Shown: in pieces, positions 43,312 through 51,649 of the stretch
Layout: each line of letters begins with the position of its first letter
Position numbering within the stretch: position 1 is the first letter of the stretch
Program-made: the position numbers and the translations under genes
The notes under the pieces: model-generated
Database searches by the model: none
The model's input: the letters and a program-made list of their open reading frames with translations, nothing else
What the model was told of the DNA's origin: nothing
From: JAFARE01 sp963777285
GTDB taxonomy: Bacteria > Chloroflexota > Dormibacteria > Aeolococcales > Aeolococcaceae
DNA: 64,000 nt
Assembly (NCBI GenBank): GCA_963777285.1
Contig: CAVZPR010000002.1
Span: 620,001-684,000, forward strand
Reading direction: 5' to 3'

Positions 43312-44127
43312 TTACCGGCGGGCCGTGCGGTCCCTCCCGGCGTCCAGGGGAAGTGAGAGGCAGCGCACGCCGCCGCCGGACTTCATGAACTCGGACATGG
43401 GCAGGCCGGCGGCGCGGAAGCCGGCGCGGCGCAGGGGACCCTCGAGGGAGCACAGACCGGTCGAGGAGACCACCACGTCACCGATGGGCATCGCGTTGCA
43501 GGCGAAGTCGGCGGCGACGTCGTCGGGCACCTCGATCACGTTCGTCACCTGATCGCGGATCAGGCGCAGCGACGCGGCGCTGAAGGCCGCGGGCGCGCAG
43601 AGCACCGTCTGGTCGTCGAGCGGGCAGAAGCACGTGTCCAGGTGGTAGAAGCGCGGGTCGACGAGGTCCAGGGAGGTGTGCTCGACCCCCAGGATCCGCG
43701 CCACCGGCGCGTGCGCCTCCCGGTCGGTGCGCGGCCCGGCGCCGAGGAAGAGGCGGCTGCCGACGAAGAGCGCATCCCCCGCGCCCTCGAAGGACAGGCC
43801 CCGGGGAAGCTCGTGCACGTCGAAACCGTGCGATTCCAGCGCGGCGCGCCAGTGGATCTCCTCGCCCTGGCGCTGCGGATGGTGGAAGTTGCTGAGCACC
43901 GCCCTGCCGTCCCAGACCACCGCCGCGTTGGCGGTGAACACCATGTCGGGAAGCCCGGGAACGGGTTCGGCGTAGGTGAGCTCCACGCCGAGGTCGGTGT
44001 ACGTGCGCTGCAACGCGTCCCACTGCGCCGTCGCCACATCGTGATCGACGCTCACCTGGACGTGCATCCAGGGATTGATCTCGTACTCGACCCCGAAGTG
44101 ATCGGGTCGACACATGAGGATGGCCAC
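43312..44127 (-). CDS. dimethylarginine dimethylaminohydrolase (DDAH)-like amidinotransferase
   Basis: A 271-residue guanidino-modifying enzyme of the DDAH/arginine deiminase fold. Conserved MVFTANAAVV, EGAGDALFVGS, the His in FYHLDTCF and the catalytic Cys in SGGGVRCLSLPL are visible. It hydrolyses (methylated) arginine or related compounds; exact substrate unproven. Start: GTG 44127 with GGAGGG eight bases upstream, leading to VAILMCRPDHFGVEYEINPW, the usual family start. Just downstream of the structured element at 44232-44354. Confidence 0.88.
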   Translation of the reverse strand: MAILMCRPDHFGVEYEINPWMHVQVSVDHDVATAQWDALQRTYTDLGVELTYAEPVPGLPDMVFTANAAVVWDGRAVLSNFHHPQRQGEEIHWRAALESHGFDVHELPRGLSFEGAGDALFVGSRLFLGAGPRTDREAHAPVARILGVEHTSLDLVDPRFYHLDTCFCPLDDQTVLCAPAAFSAASLRLIRDQVTNVIEVPDDVAADFACNAMPIGDVVVSSTGLCSLEGPLRRAGFRAAGLPMSEFMKSGGGVRCLSLPLDAGRDRTARR

Positions 44128-44231
44128 TCGGTCATCCCTCCGCCGCTGCAGGCCGATCGCACCATGCGGGGAGCTCCTGCGCGCGGTGTGCTGATGATCG
44201 CACACGCGTCAGGCGTTCAAGTGGATGGACT

Positions 44232-44354
44232 GTTGAGGGCGGGAGCTCCTGTCGGGGGACAGGTCTCGACGCCTACCGGCGTCTCGCCTTCGGCCTCGCC
44301 GGGGGGACCACCCCGGCTCCGACACGCCCCCTTCCAGGCGCTCCCGCCCTCAAC
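44232..44354 (-). ncRNA. structured RNA element, omega-RNA/HEARO-like, no nuclease gene nearby
   Basis: On the minus strand a perfect 15-bp stem (44232-44246 with 44340-44354, arm GTTGAGGGCGGGAGC) closes a multibranch loop. It holds GCCGGGG/CCCCGGC (44298-44304 with 44311-44317), a GCC-GAA-GGC mini-hairpin (44286-44294), GACGCC-GGTA-GGCGTC with a GNRA loop (44268-44283) and CCTGTC-CCCC-GACAGG (44248-44263). The GNRA loop favours the minus strand. A further hairpin (44350-44368) overlaps the closing stem. The end reading AGCTCCCGCCCTCAAC resembles the 3' part of TnpB-associated omega-RNAs, and HEARO elements also occur without protein genes. No tnpB/iscB ORF was found here. Confidence 0.55.
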
Positions 44355-44426
44355 CGGAAAACGGTTGACAATCTGCCTCGTTCTTGCGATGGCTCGCCCC
44401 CGGGGCGGGCTCCCGCATGGCGCCCC

Positions 44427-45449
44427 CTACAACGCTCCGACCAGCAGCGCGCCCAACGCAGCCAGCAGCGCCGTCGCAGGGATTGTCAGGACCCAAGCGA
44501 CGAGGATGCTGCGCGCCACGCCCCAGCGCACCGAGGCCAGCCGGTGGGTCGCGCCCGCCCCCATCACCGAACCGGAGACGACGTGCGTGGTGCTCACCGG
44601 CAGCGCCAGCTGCGTGGCTCCCTGGATGACGATCGCCGACATCGTCTGCGCTGAGAATCCGTCAACCGGCTCCAGCCTGATCACGCGCGAGCCCAGCGTG
44701 CGGATGATCCGCCAGCCGCCGGCATACGTCCCCAGACCGATCGCGGACGCCGCGGCGATCACCACCCACAGCGGCGGTTCGGGAAAGTGTCCCGGCGCGG
44801 AGGCGATGTGGTGCGTCGCGATCAGCGCGAGCGTCATCACACCCATCGTCTTCTGCGCGTCGTTGGCGCCGTGCGAGAACGACACGAAGGAACCGGAGAG
44901 GAGCTGCGCCAGGCGGAAGCGCCGGTTCGCCGTGCTGGGCCTCGCCCTGTGAAAGACGTTGAAGATCAGCACCGAGAACGCGTACGCGAGCAGCAGACCG
45001 GCAACGGGAGACACGACCAGCGCGATGACGACAGGTATGACCGATCCCCATTTGATCGCGCCGGCGCCATATGCCACCAGGCCCATGCCGATGAGTCCGC
45101 CGATCAGCGCGTGCGACGAGCTGGACGGCAACCCCGCGCGCCATGTGACGAGGTTCCACGCGATCGCGGCGACGAGGGCGGCGATGACCATGCCCAAACC
45201 CACTCCGCCCTTGGGCGCAACGAGGCCACCGATTGTGTTCGACACGTGCGTGTGCAGCAGCTCGATCGCGACCACGGCGCCGACGAGGTTGAGCACCGCC
45301 GACACGGCAACCGCCAGCACGGGTGTGAGTGCGCGGGTGCTGATGGATGTGGCCACCGCATTGGCGGTGTCGTGGAATCCGTTGGTGAAATCGAAGCCGA
45401 GCGCGATGAGGATCGTGACGATCAGGAGCAGCGTCTGACCGTCAGGCAT
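44427..45449 (-). CDS. inorganic phosphate permease (PiT family)
   Basis: A 340-residue, about ten-helix phosphate transporter of the PiT family. Signature segments: DFTNGFHDTANAVATSIST near the start and HGANDAQKTMGVMTLALI in the second half. PiT carriers import phosphate with protons or metal ions. Its start overlaps the end of the DUF47 gene by eight bases, so they form an operon, as in many bacteria. The RNA element lies just after the stop. Confidence 0.95.
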   Translation of the reverse strand: MPDGQTLLLIVTILIALGFDFTNGFHDTANAVATSISTRALTPVLAVAVSAVLNLVGAVVAIELLHTHVSNTIGGLVAPKGGVGLGMVIAALVAAIAWNLVTWRAGLPSSSSHALIGGLIGMGLVAYGAGAIKWGSVIPVVIALVVSPVAGLLLAYAFSVLIFNVFHRARPSTANRRFRLAQLLSGSFVSFSHGANDAQKTMGVMTLALIATHHIASAPGHFPEPPLWVVIAAASAIGLGTYAGGWRIIRTLGSRVIRLEPVDGFSAQTMSAIVIQGATQLALPVSTTHVVSGSVMGAGATHRLASVRWGVARSILVAWVLTIPATALLAALGALLVGAL

Positions 45450-46059
45450 TCTTGATGGTGATGCTCTCGATCACGTTGGCCACGTCCTCGCAGCGGTCCA
45501 GCGAGTCCTCGAGCAGCGTGTAGAACTCCTTCAGCTTGATGACGGTCAGCGGGTCGACGCTGCCGTCGAACAGCTGACCGATGGCGCGGCGCGACGCCGC
45601 GTCGCCCAGGTTCTCGATGCGATGCACCTCGATGCTGTGCTCCTCGATGCCTCGTCGCCGCTCCAGCTTGCCGATCGCAGCCTGCAGCTGCGTCACCGCG
45701 TCGCCGAGCAGCGACGCCAGCTCCTTGGCCGCGGCGGTGATCTGCGAGATGCCGTACAGATCGATGATCTCCGCGATCTCGTCGACGTAGTCGAGCACGT
45801 CGTCGAGGCCTGAGGACAGCGCGTAGATGTCCTCACGGTCGAACGGCGTCACGAACGTGCGGTTGAGCGTGCGCACCATTTCGTGCGTGAGCTCGTCCCC
45901 GGCGTGCTCGAGGTCCTTGATGCGGCTGCGGTGCCCGGCGATGCCGGCGAGGTTGTCGAAGCAGAGCCGCAGCTCCTGCGCAGCGCTGACCACGTTGGCC
46001 GCCTGCGCGTCGAACATCTGATAGAAGCGACGGTCCCGCGGGATCAGCGACGGCGTCAA
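45442..46059 (-). CDS. DUF47 / PhoU-like phosphate transport accessory protein
   Basis: A 205-residue all-helical protein of the DUF47 (Pit accessory) family: SLIPRDRRFYQMFDAQAANV start, EHAGDELTHEMVRTLNRTFVTPFDREDI, YVDEIAEIIDLYGI and LEDSLDRCEDVANVIESI. It is thought to control the Pit transporter encoded next to it. A TTG at 46059 gives the family-typical start, four bases after the upstream stop; ATG at 46095 would overlap the upstream gene by 32 bases. Confidence 0.9.
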   Translation of the reverse strand: MTPSLIPRDRRFYQMFDAQAANVVSAAQELRLCFDNLAGIAGHRSRIKDLEHAGDELTHEMVRTLNRTFVTPFDREDIYALSSGLDDVLDYVDEIAEIIDLYGISQITAAAKELASLLGDAVTQLQAAIGKLERRRGIEEHSIEVHRIENLGDAASRRAIGQLFDGSVDPLTVIKLKEFYTLLEDSLDRCEDVANVIESITIKNA

Positions 46060-46063
46060 CGAT

Positions 46064-47194
46064 TCAGCGGCGTGCGCGCGGCACGAGCACCGCATCGTCG
46101 AGTGGCAGGGGCACCAGCACGGTGGGGACGAATGATGCCCTGCCGCCCTCCTGTGGTGCTGCCTGCGGCAGGCGGCGCACACACCAGGCGGGGTCGATGT
46201 CGTCGCGGACGACCAGAAGCGACGGCTCGCGCAGGACGCCGCGCGCGTCCCGCCCCGCGTGCGCCACCGTCGCGACCAGCTGCGGCCGCAGCCACGTGGT
46301 GCGCGCCGCGGGTGCGTCGGGCGCCACAGGCGGTGCGGCCACGCGCAGGGCTCGCACCTGGCGCTGCAGCCACTCGTCGATGCGGCGCTCACGCGGAGCG
46401 GCCACCCGGCCGGCCATGATCAGCCTGCCCCCGGCGTGCTCAGCGAGCAGCAGGCGGCCCACCGGCGACTGCCGTGTGGGCTCGACGCCCACCACCGCAC
46501 AGTCCGCCTGGGGGGTGAGCTCGATGCGGAGCCGGTCCGGCGACGCCACTCCCGGCCGGTACGGCGCGCCCGCGCGCCGCGCCAGAAGGGCGCTCAGCCC
46601 CCGACCCGCCGCGGCGGCGGCCAGGGCGCCACCGCGCGCCACCACATGGTCCGGCACCTGGATGGTCGTGCCGCTCTCCACCAGGCCCGCGATCGTGTCC
46701 AGGCGGCGGTCGAGCTCCCACGCCATCGTGGGCGTGCCGCGCATATGGAGCACGTCGGTCACCAGAAAGACGGCGGGGAGCTCACCGGCGGTCGCGGCGC
46801 CTGTCGCCAGCCGCACGCCCAGCGCGTCGAGATCGGGGCGGCCGGTGGGATCGAGGACCGCGATCGTGCCGTCGAGCACGGCGGGTCGGCGCAGCACGTC
46901 CCGGCCCGCCGCCGCCACCTCCGGGAATCGCGGTGTGAGGTCGGCCAGGGTCTCGGCCTGCAGGCGCGCCCCTCCGCCCTCCGCCGCGAAGAGCAGGGCC
47001 CGGCTGCCCGACCACTCGACGCTGAAGCGCCAGTCCGGCGAGTCGAACGGCTCGGCGCAGGGTACCGGCTGCTCCGGGCGGATCCGCCCCGGAAGGGGCG
47101 AGGGAGCCGGCAGCTGCAGCGGCAGGGGGTCGGCCGGGGGATTGCGCGGCTCAGTCCGCCGCGCGCCGACGCCGGAGGCCAGTCGGCCCGGCAC
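46064..47194 (-). CDS. inactive ATP-dependent DNA ligase-like protein (pseudo-ligase)
   Basis: A 376-residue protein with the two-domain layout of LigD-type ligases: nucleotidyltransferase (about residues 50-270) and OB fold (about 290-350, TWLRPQLVATVAHAG then GVLREPSLLVVRDD). The catalytic lysine of motif I (E-x-K-x-D-G in the LigD at 48691-51523) is Glu60 here (SVEWSGSRAL); the DGE of motif III is DGT (T110); motif V lysines are replaced as well. It cannot self-adenylate and is probably a structural or DNA-binding partner in end joining. It lies directly downstream of ku on the same strand, with three bases between, so the two are probably coexpressed. Confidence 0.75.
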   Translation of the reverse strand: MPGRLASGVGARRTEPRNPPADPLPLQLPAPSPLPGRIRPEQPVPCAEPFDSPDWRFSVEWSGSRALLFAAEGGGARLQAETLADLTPRFPEVAAAGRDVLRRPAVLDGTIAVLDPTGRPDLDALGVRLATGAATAGELPAVFLVTDVLHMRGTPTMAWELDRRLDTIAGLVESGTTIQVPDHVVARGGALAAAAAGRGLSALLARRAGAPYRPGVASPDRLRIELTPQADCAVVGVEPTRQSPVGRLLLAEHAGGRLIMAGRVAAPRERRIDEWLQRQVRALRVAAPPVAPDAPAARTTWLRPQLVATVAHAGRDARGVLREPSLLVVRDDIDPAWCVRRLPQAAPQEGGRASFVPTVLVPLPLDDAVLVPRARR

Positions 47195-47197
47195 CGG

Positions 47198-48076
47198 CTA
47201 GGAGGCCTTGCGCCGCCTGGCGGGTTCGGCGGCTTCGGCACGGTCGCGCCCGCGCCCGGCACGCTGGGTGCGCGCCGCCTGCCCGCTGCCGCTCCGCTTG
47301 ACCTGCGCCGCCTCGACGGAAGCTTTGAGCGCCGCCATGAGGTCCGTGACCTTGGGCGGCTCCGGCGCGGCCAGGCGCTCCACCGGACGGTCCGAGAGCT
47401 TGGCCTCGACCACCTTCATGAGCGCCTCGCGATATTCGTCATGGTGCCGCTCCGGCTCGAAGTGGGCGCTGAGGTTCTCCACCAGCATCACCGCCATGTC
47501 CAGCTCGCGCTTGTGGATCTCGGCGGCGCCGTCCTCCGGGATCGACAGCTCGCCGCTGCTGCGTATCTCGTCAGGCCAGTGCAGGGTGTTGAGCAGCAGG
47601 CCGTTCTCGTGCAGCGCCAGGCGGCAGAGGTGCTCGCGGTCCCGCAGCGCGATCTTGCCGATCGCCACCTTGCCCGTCTGCTCCAGCGCCGCGCGCAGCA
47701 GCGCGTACGGCTTGGCGCCCACAGGTTCCGGCTCCAGGTAGTACGCCGATTTCAGATAGAGACCCGCTTCGATCTCCTGATCGGCGCAGAACTCGACGAT
47801 GTCGATCGTGTGCGCGGTGCTCAGCGGCAGGTCGTCGAGGTCCTTGTCGTCGATGACGACGTACTCGTCCTTGCCCACCTCGTAGCCGCGCACGACGTCG
47901 TTCCAGCCGACCTCCTTGTTCTCCTCCGAGCAGAAGCGCTTGTTGCGGATCGGCTGGTGATCGTCGGGGCACAGCAGCCGGAACGACACGCTCTTCGACT
48001 CCGTCGCCAGGTAGAGGCGCACCGGGATTGCCACCATGCCGAAGCTGATGGCCCCGCGCCACATCGATCGAGGCAT
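47198..48076 (-). CDS. ku: Ku DNA-end-binding protein
   Basis: A 292-residue bacterial Ku, which encircles broken DNA ends and recruits LigD. It shows MWRGAISFGMVAIPVRLYLAT near the start, the core beta-barrel with YLKSAYYLEPE and RELDMAVMLVENLSAHFEP, and a basic, Arg/Ala-rich C-terminal tail (KRSGSGQAARTQRAGRGRDR) typical of DNA-binding Ku extensions. ATG at 48076 is ten bases after TATACT on the minus strand. A 6-bp CCCCGG/CCGGGG hairpin (48103-48119) separates it from the HNH gene upstream. Confidence 0.96.
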   Translation of the reverse strand: MPRSMWRGAISFGMVAIPVRLYLATESKSVSFRLLCPDDHQPIRNKRFCSEENKEVGWNDVVRGYEVGKDEYVVIDDKDLDDLPLSTAHTIDIVEFCADQEIEAGLYLKSAYYLEPEPVGAKPYALLRAALEQTGKVAIGKIALRDREHLCRLALHENGLLLNTLHWPDEIRSSGELSIPEDGAAEIHKRELDMAVMLVENLSAHFEPERHHDEYREALMKVVEAKLSDRPVERLAAPEPPKVTDLMAALKASVEAAQVKRSGSGQAARTQRAGRGRDRAEAAEPARRRKAS

Positions 48077-48129
48077 GGTGCCGTCGAGTATAGAGGCGTG
48101 CTCCCCGGGTGAACCGGGGTGCCCGGGAT

Positions 48130-48651
48130 TCACGCGGCCGCCAGCAGCCGGTCGTATGCCTCCTTGAGCTCGGGATAGCGCAGGAAGATGATGTGCGCGT
48201 ACTCCTGCGTCAACGGCTTCGGCTTGCGGCGCAGCTTGAGCCCGACCTCCGCCGGTGCGTGGTTGGCCTTGCGCCAATTGCACTTCTTGCAGGCGATGAC
48301 CACGTTGTCCCAGCGGTCCGCGGCCCCGCCGCGGGACACGGGCAGGACGTGGTCCACGGTGAGCTCGGCGGCCGAGCCAATATGGCCGCAGTACTGGCAC
48401 GTGTGGTCGTCGCGCAGCAGCAGGTTGCGCCGGTTGGGACGCAGCAGGCGGCGCGGCACGTGGATGGTGCGCAGCAAGCGGACGATGACGACGCCCTCGG
48501 GAAGCCGCCGCCCGGCGAGCGCTTCCGCGGCCGCCAGCTCGGCCGCCTGGTCGAGGAAGGCGACGCGCTCCTTGGTGAGGAGCACGATGAGCCGCCTGTG
48601 GCTGATGACATTCAGCGGCTGCAGTGACGCGTTGAGCAGCAGGACGGCCAT
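48130..48651 (-). CDS. HNH endonuclease
   Basis: A 173-residue HNH protein. Two zinc-binding CxxC pairs (CQYCGHIG and CKKCNWRK) flank the nuclease motif LTVDHVLPVSRGG; the N-terminus (VLLLNASLQPLNVISHRR) is the common start of this small HNH family (Chloroflexi/Actinobacteria/cyanobacteria type). TATGAT lies six bases before ATG 48651, so it is a leaderless single gene. It sits between ligD and ku and may belong to the end-joining set, or only be a neighbour. Confidence 0.9.
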   Translation of the reverse strand: MAVLLLNASLQPLNVISHRRLIVLLTKERVAFLDQAAELAAAEALAGRRLPEGVVIVRLLRTIHVPRRLLRPNRRNLLLRDDHTCQYCGHIGSAAELTVDHVLPVSRGGAADRWDNVVIACKKCNWRKANHAPAEVGLKLRRKPKPLTQEYAHIIFLRYPELKEAYDRLLAAA

Positions 48652-48690
48652 GACGAGATCATATTTGCTGCCGGGAGAGTGGGGCGCGCC

Positions 48691-51523
48691 TCACGCCGGA
48701 GGCAGGTCCTGGTCACCGTCGAGCGCGGCCTTGAAGAGGTCGCCGGTCTGCGCCACACGGCGCGCGATGGTCTGCATGGTCCAGCGGTCGGGGCGCAGAC
48801 GGCGGTCGTCGAGCTCTTCCCAGGCGATGGGCGTGGAGACCGGAGCGCCGAGGGCCGGACGCAGCGAATAGGGCGCGGCCAGCGTCTTGTTGATGATGTT
48901 CTGCGTGTAGTCGATGCGGATCCTGCCGCCGCGCTGGGCCACCGCCCACTCCCAGGTCACCAGGTCCGGCAACACCTTGCCGATCGAGCGTGCCCACCTC
49001 CTCGACCCAATGGCGCACGGCGTCGTAGTCGGGACCGCGCCGCAGCGGCACGTAGATCTGCAGTCCTGTCTGTCCGCTGGTCTTGACCACACCGTGCATG
49101 CCGTAGTGGTCGAGCGCGGCCTTGACCAGCTTGGCGATGTTGATGACGTCGTGAAACGTCGCCGGCTCGAACGGATCGAGGTCGAAGACCGCCCAGTCCG
49201 GCTGCGTCGGTGCATCGATGCGCGAGTGCCACGGGTGCAGGTCGACCACACCCGCGTTGGCCACCCAGGCCAGCGTGGCCACCTCGTTGACCACGATGTA
49301 CGTCTTCGTCTTTTCGCCGTGGTACGTCCAGGACTCGATCCACTCCGGCGCGTGCGTGGGTTTGTCCTTGCGCCAGAACGACTTCCCCTCGATGCCGTCG
49401 GGGAACACCTGCATCGACAGGGGACGGTCGCGCAGGTACGGCAGCAGGTACGGCGCCATGCGCACGTAGTAGTCGACCATGTCGCGCTTGGTGTACCCGT
49501 CCCGCGGCCAGAACACCTTGTCGAGGTTGGTCAGCGCCACCCTGCGTCCCGCGATCTCCCACCTGTCGTTGGCGCGCAGCCGCTTGAGCTGACGCAGCGC
49601 TTCGTCGACGCCGTCGACGCCCTCGTCGTGTGCGTCGCCGGCTGCGTGTTCTGTCGAGCCGGAGCGGGTGCCGCTGTGCGCAGCGCGACGGGTGACGCCG
49701 GAGGGGCGGAGCCCGCGCGGCGATTCCCGAGGAGCCGCGCGGGGGGGACCCGAAGGCGGCAGGACCCGTCGCGCTGCCTTCCCGACCTCTTGCTCCGGGC
49801 CACCCGCGCCGCCACCTGCGCCGGCGGCCTTCGCGCTCACAACGCTCGCCGTCGGTACGGCGCGTTCGCGAACGCAGTCGCGCGGCGTCAGCTCCGGCCG
49901 CAATCCGAGGTAGGCGGGATGGCGCAGGATGCCGGCGCTGGTCCAGCCGGCGTGGCGAACCTCACAGACGAGCTCGGGGCGCACCCAGGTCGCGGGCTCA
50001 GCGGTGCGCGGCGCCGGGTCCACCGCGCTCGACGGTTCCTCGCGCGCCCGCAGCTCGTGCAGCAGCGCGCGCAGCGTCGCGTCGTTGAACCCGGTGCCCA
50101 CCTGGCCGCAGTGCACCAGTCCCTGCGGCCCCATCACCGCGAGGATCAGCGCGCCGAGGTGCTCCTTGCGCCGTCCCTGCCCCGCGGTGAACCCGATCAC
50201 AACGCACGACTGGGTCAGCCACGCCTTGACCTTCAGCCAGTCACGGCTGCGCCGCCCCGGTTCGTACACCGAGTCGGCGCGCTTGGCGACCATGCCTTCC
50301 GCACCGCTGCGGCTCACCTCTGCGAAGAAGGTCTCGCCCTCGTCCTCGACGTGCTCCGCGTACATCAGCAGCGCGGATGGGCGCAGCACGTCGTGCAGCG
50401 TCTTCTTGCGGATGCGCAGCGACGTCTGCGCCAGGTCACGCCCGTCGAGGTGCACGATGTCGAATGCGATGAACACCGCGGGCTGCGCTGCTGCGGCGCG
50501 CTCGACGTCGGCGGCACGGCTCACGTTGATGCGCGATTGCAGGCGTTCGAATGACGTCAGTCCGCGCTCGTCGAGGACCACGACCTCGCCGTCGATGACC
50601 GCGGCACGCGCGTTCACGTCGCGCGGCAGACGGCGCAGCTCCGGATAGCGCGATGTCTCGTCGCGGCCGCTCCGGCCCACGATGCGCAGCGCGTCGCCCG
50701 CCATCGCCACCATGGCGCGAACGCCGTCGTACTTCAGCTCGTAGAACCAGCCGGCGCGCGAGAACGGCTTGTCGACCGGCGTCGCCAGCATCGGCGGAGG
50801 CGCGGTGGGCAGGGGCAGGGGCTGCGGAGCTGCGCGCGTCCGCGGACCCGAGCCGCCCGCACCCCGCTCGGCGCGGCGGCGTTCGCGGGGGTCACCACCG
50901 CCGTCGGCGGCGATCTGCGCCAGCGTGCGTCCGGTTGCGACCGAGACCTCGTGCTGCAGCGCCTCGTATCCGTCGACCGCGGACGAGTCGCGCTTCTTGA
51001 TCATCAGCCAGTTCTTGGTTTCGTCGCCGCTGCCGCCGTAGCGCCGGCCACGCTCGCCGATGTGCACCAGCGCGAACTCTCCTGACAGCTTCTGGCCCGA
51101 GAGGATGAACTTGACGTCTCCGGTGCGCAGCGACTTCTCGACGTCGTCCGCGGACTCGCGCGTCCAGTCGAACTCACCGATGTCCCAGAGCAGCACGGTG
51201 CCGGCGCCGTATCCCGACGGGATCACGCCCTCGAAATCGCCGTAGTCGACCGGATGGTCCTCGGTCTGCACCGCGAGCCGCTTGAGCTTGGGGTCCAGCG
51301 TCGGGCCGCGCGGGATCGCCCACGAGAGCAGGACGCCCAGGTGCTCCAGGCGGAAGTCGAAATGCAGGCGCGTGGCGCGGTGCATCTGCACGCAGTAACG
51401 CCGGCCGTGCGGCAGGGCGTCCCATGCCGACTCGGCGTCTGCTGCAGGGCGCCGCGCTCGATCCCCGCTGGGCTCCGGTGTTTGCGAGAAATCGCGCTTG
51501 CGGCGGTACTCCTCGAGGGCCAC
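48691..51523 (-). CDS. ligD: multifunctional DNA ligase D (PE-LIG-POL), one frame break
   Basis: About 944 residues in the order 3'-phosphoesterase (residues about 1-200; HRATRLHFDFRLEH), ATP-dependent ligase (about 240-540; Lys264 in YELKYDG, later EGMVAKRADS) and primase-like polymerase (about 640-end; DLDP in VFDLDPFEP). LigD performs end trimming, fill-in and sealing in Ku-dependent end joining. The frame breaks at HWVEEV: removing one G of a GGG run (48993-48995 on the plus strand) joins it to ARSIGKVLPDLVTWEWAV and on to the stop at 48691. GTG start at 51523, coupled to a 10-codon leader ORF. Confidence 0.92.
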
Positions 51524-51524
51524 C

Positions 51525-51557
51525 TCAGGGCGCTTGGAAGGCCGCGCGGATGGGCAT
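51525..51557 (-). CDS. 10-codon leader ORF before ligD
   Basis: TAGGAT (51565-51570, minus strand) is followed seven bases later by ATG at 51557, which opens MPIRAAFQAP and a TGA stop one base before the GTG start of ligD (TGAGGTG). The reading frame differs from ligD. A leaderless mini-ORF with such tight spacing could couple translation of ligD, or it could mark a frame break at the ligD start. Confidence 0.4.
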   Translation of the reverse strand: MPIRAAFQAP

Positions 51558-51634
51558 CAGAGTGATCCTAGCCGCAGCGAACGAAGCGGCTGCGACACGG
51601 GGCGTTTGGGCGGTTGGAAATGGCCTCGGACTGG

Positions 51635-51640
51635 TAGAAT
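51635..51640 (+). promoter_or_regulatory. extended -10 of gyrB (TGG-TAGAAT)
   Basis: TGG-TAGAAT (hexamer 51635-51640, TG at 51632-51633) sits nine bases before GTG 51650, in the gap between divergent ligD and gyrB. A TTGGAA (51614-51619) 15 bases upstream is a possible weak -35. Confidence 0.5.
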
Positions 51641-51649
51641 GAGAGGTGC

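Noticed and set aside
48103..48119. Hairpin CCCCGG/CCGGGG as a terminator before ku
   Set aside because: A short 6-bp stem without a T tract; kept only as a remark at ku.
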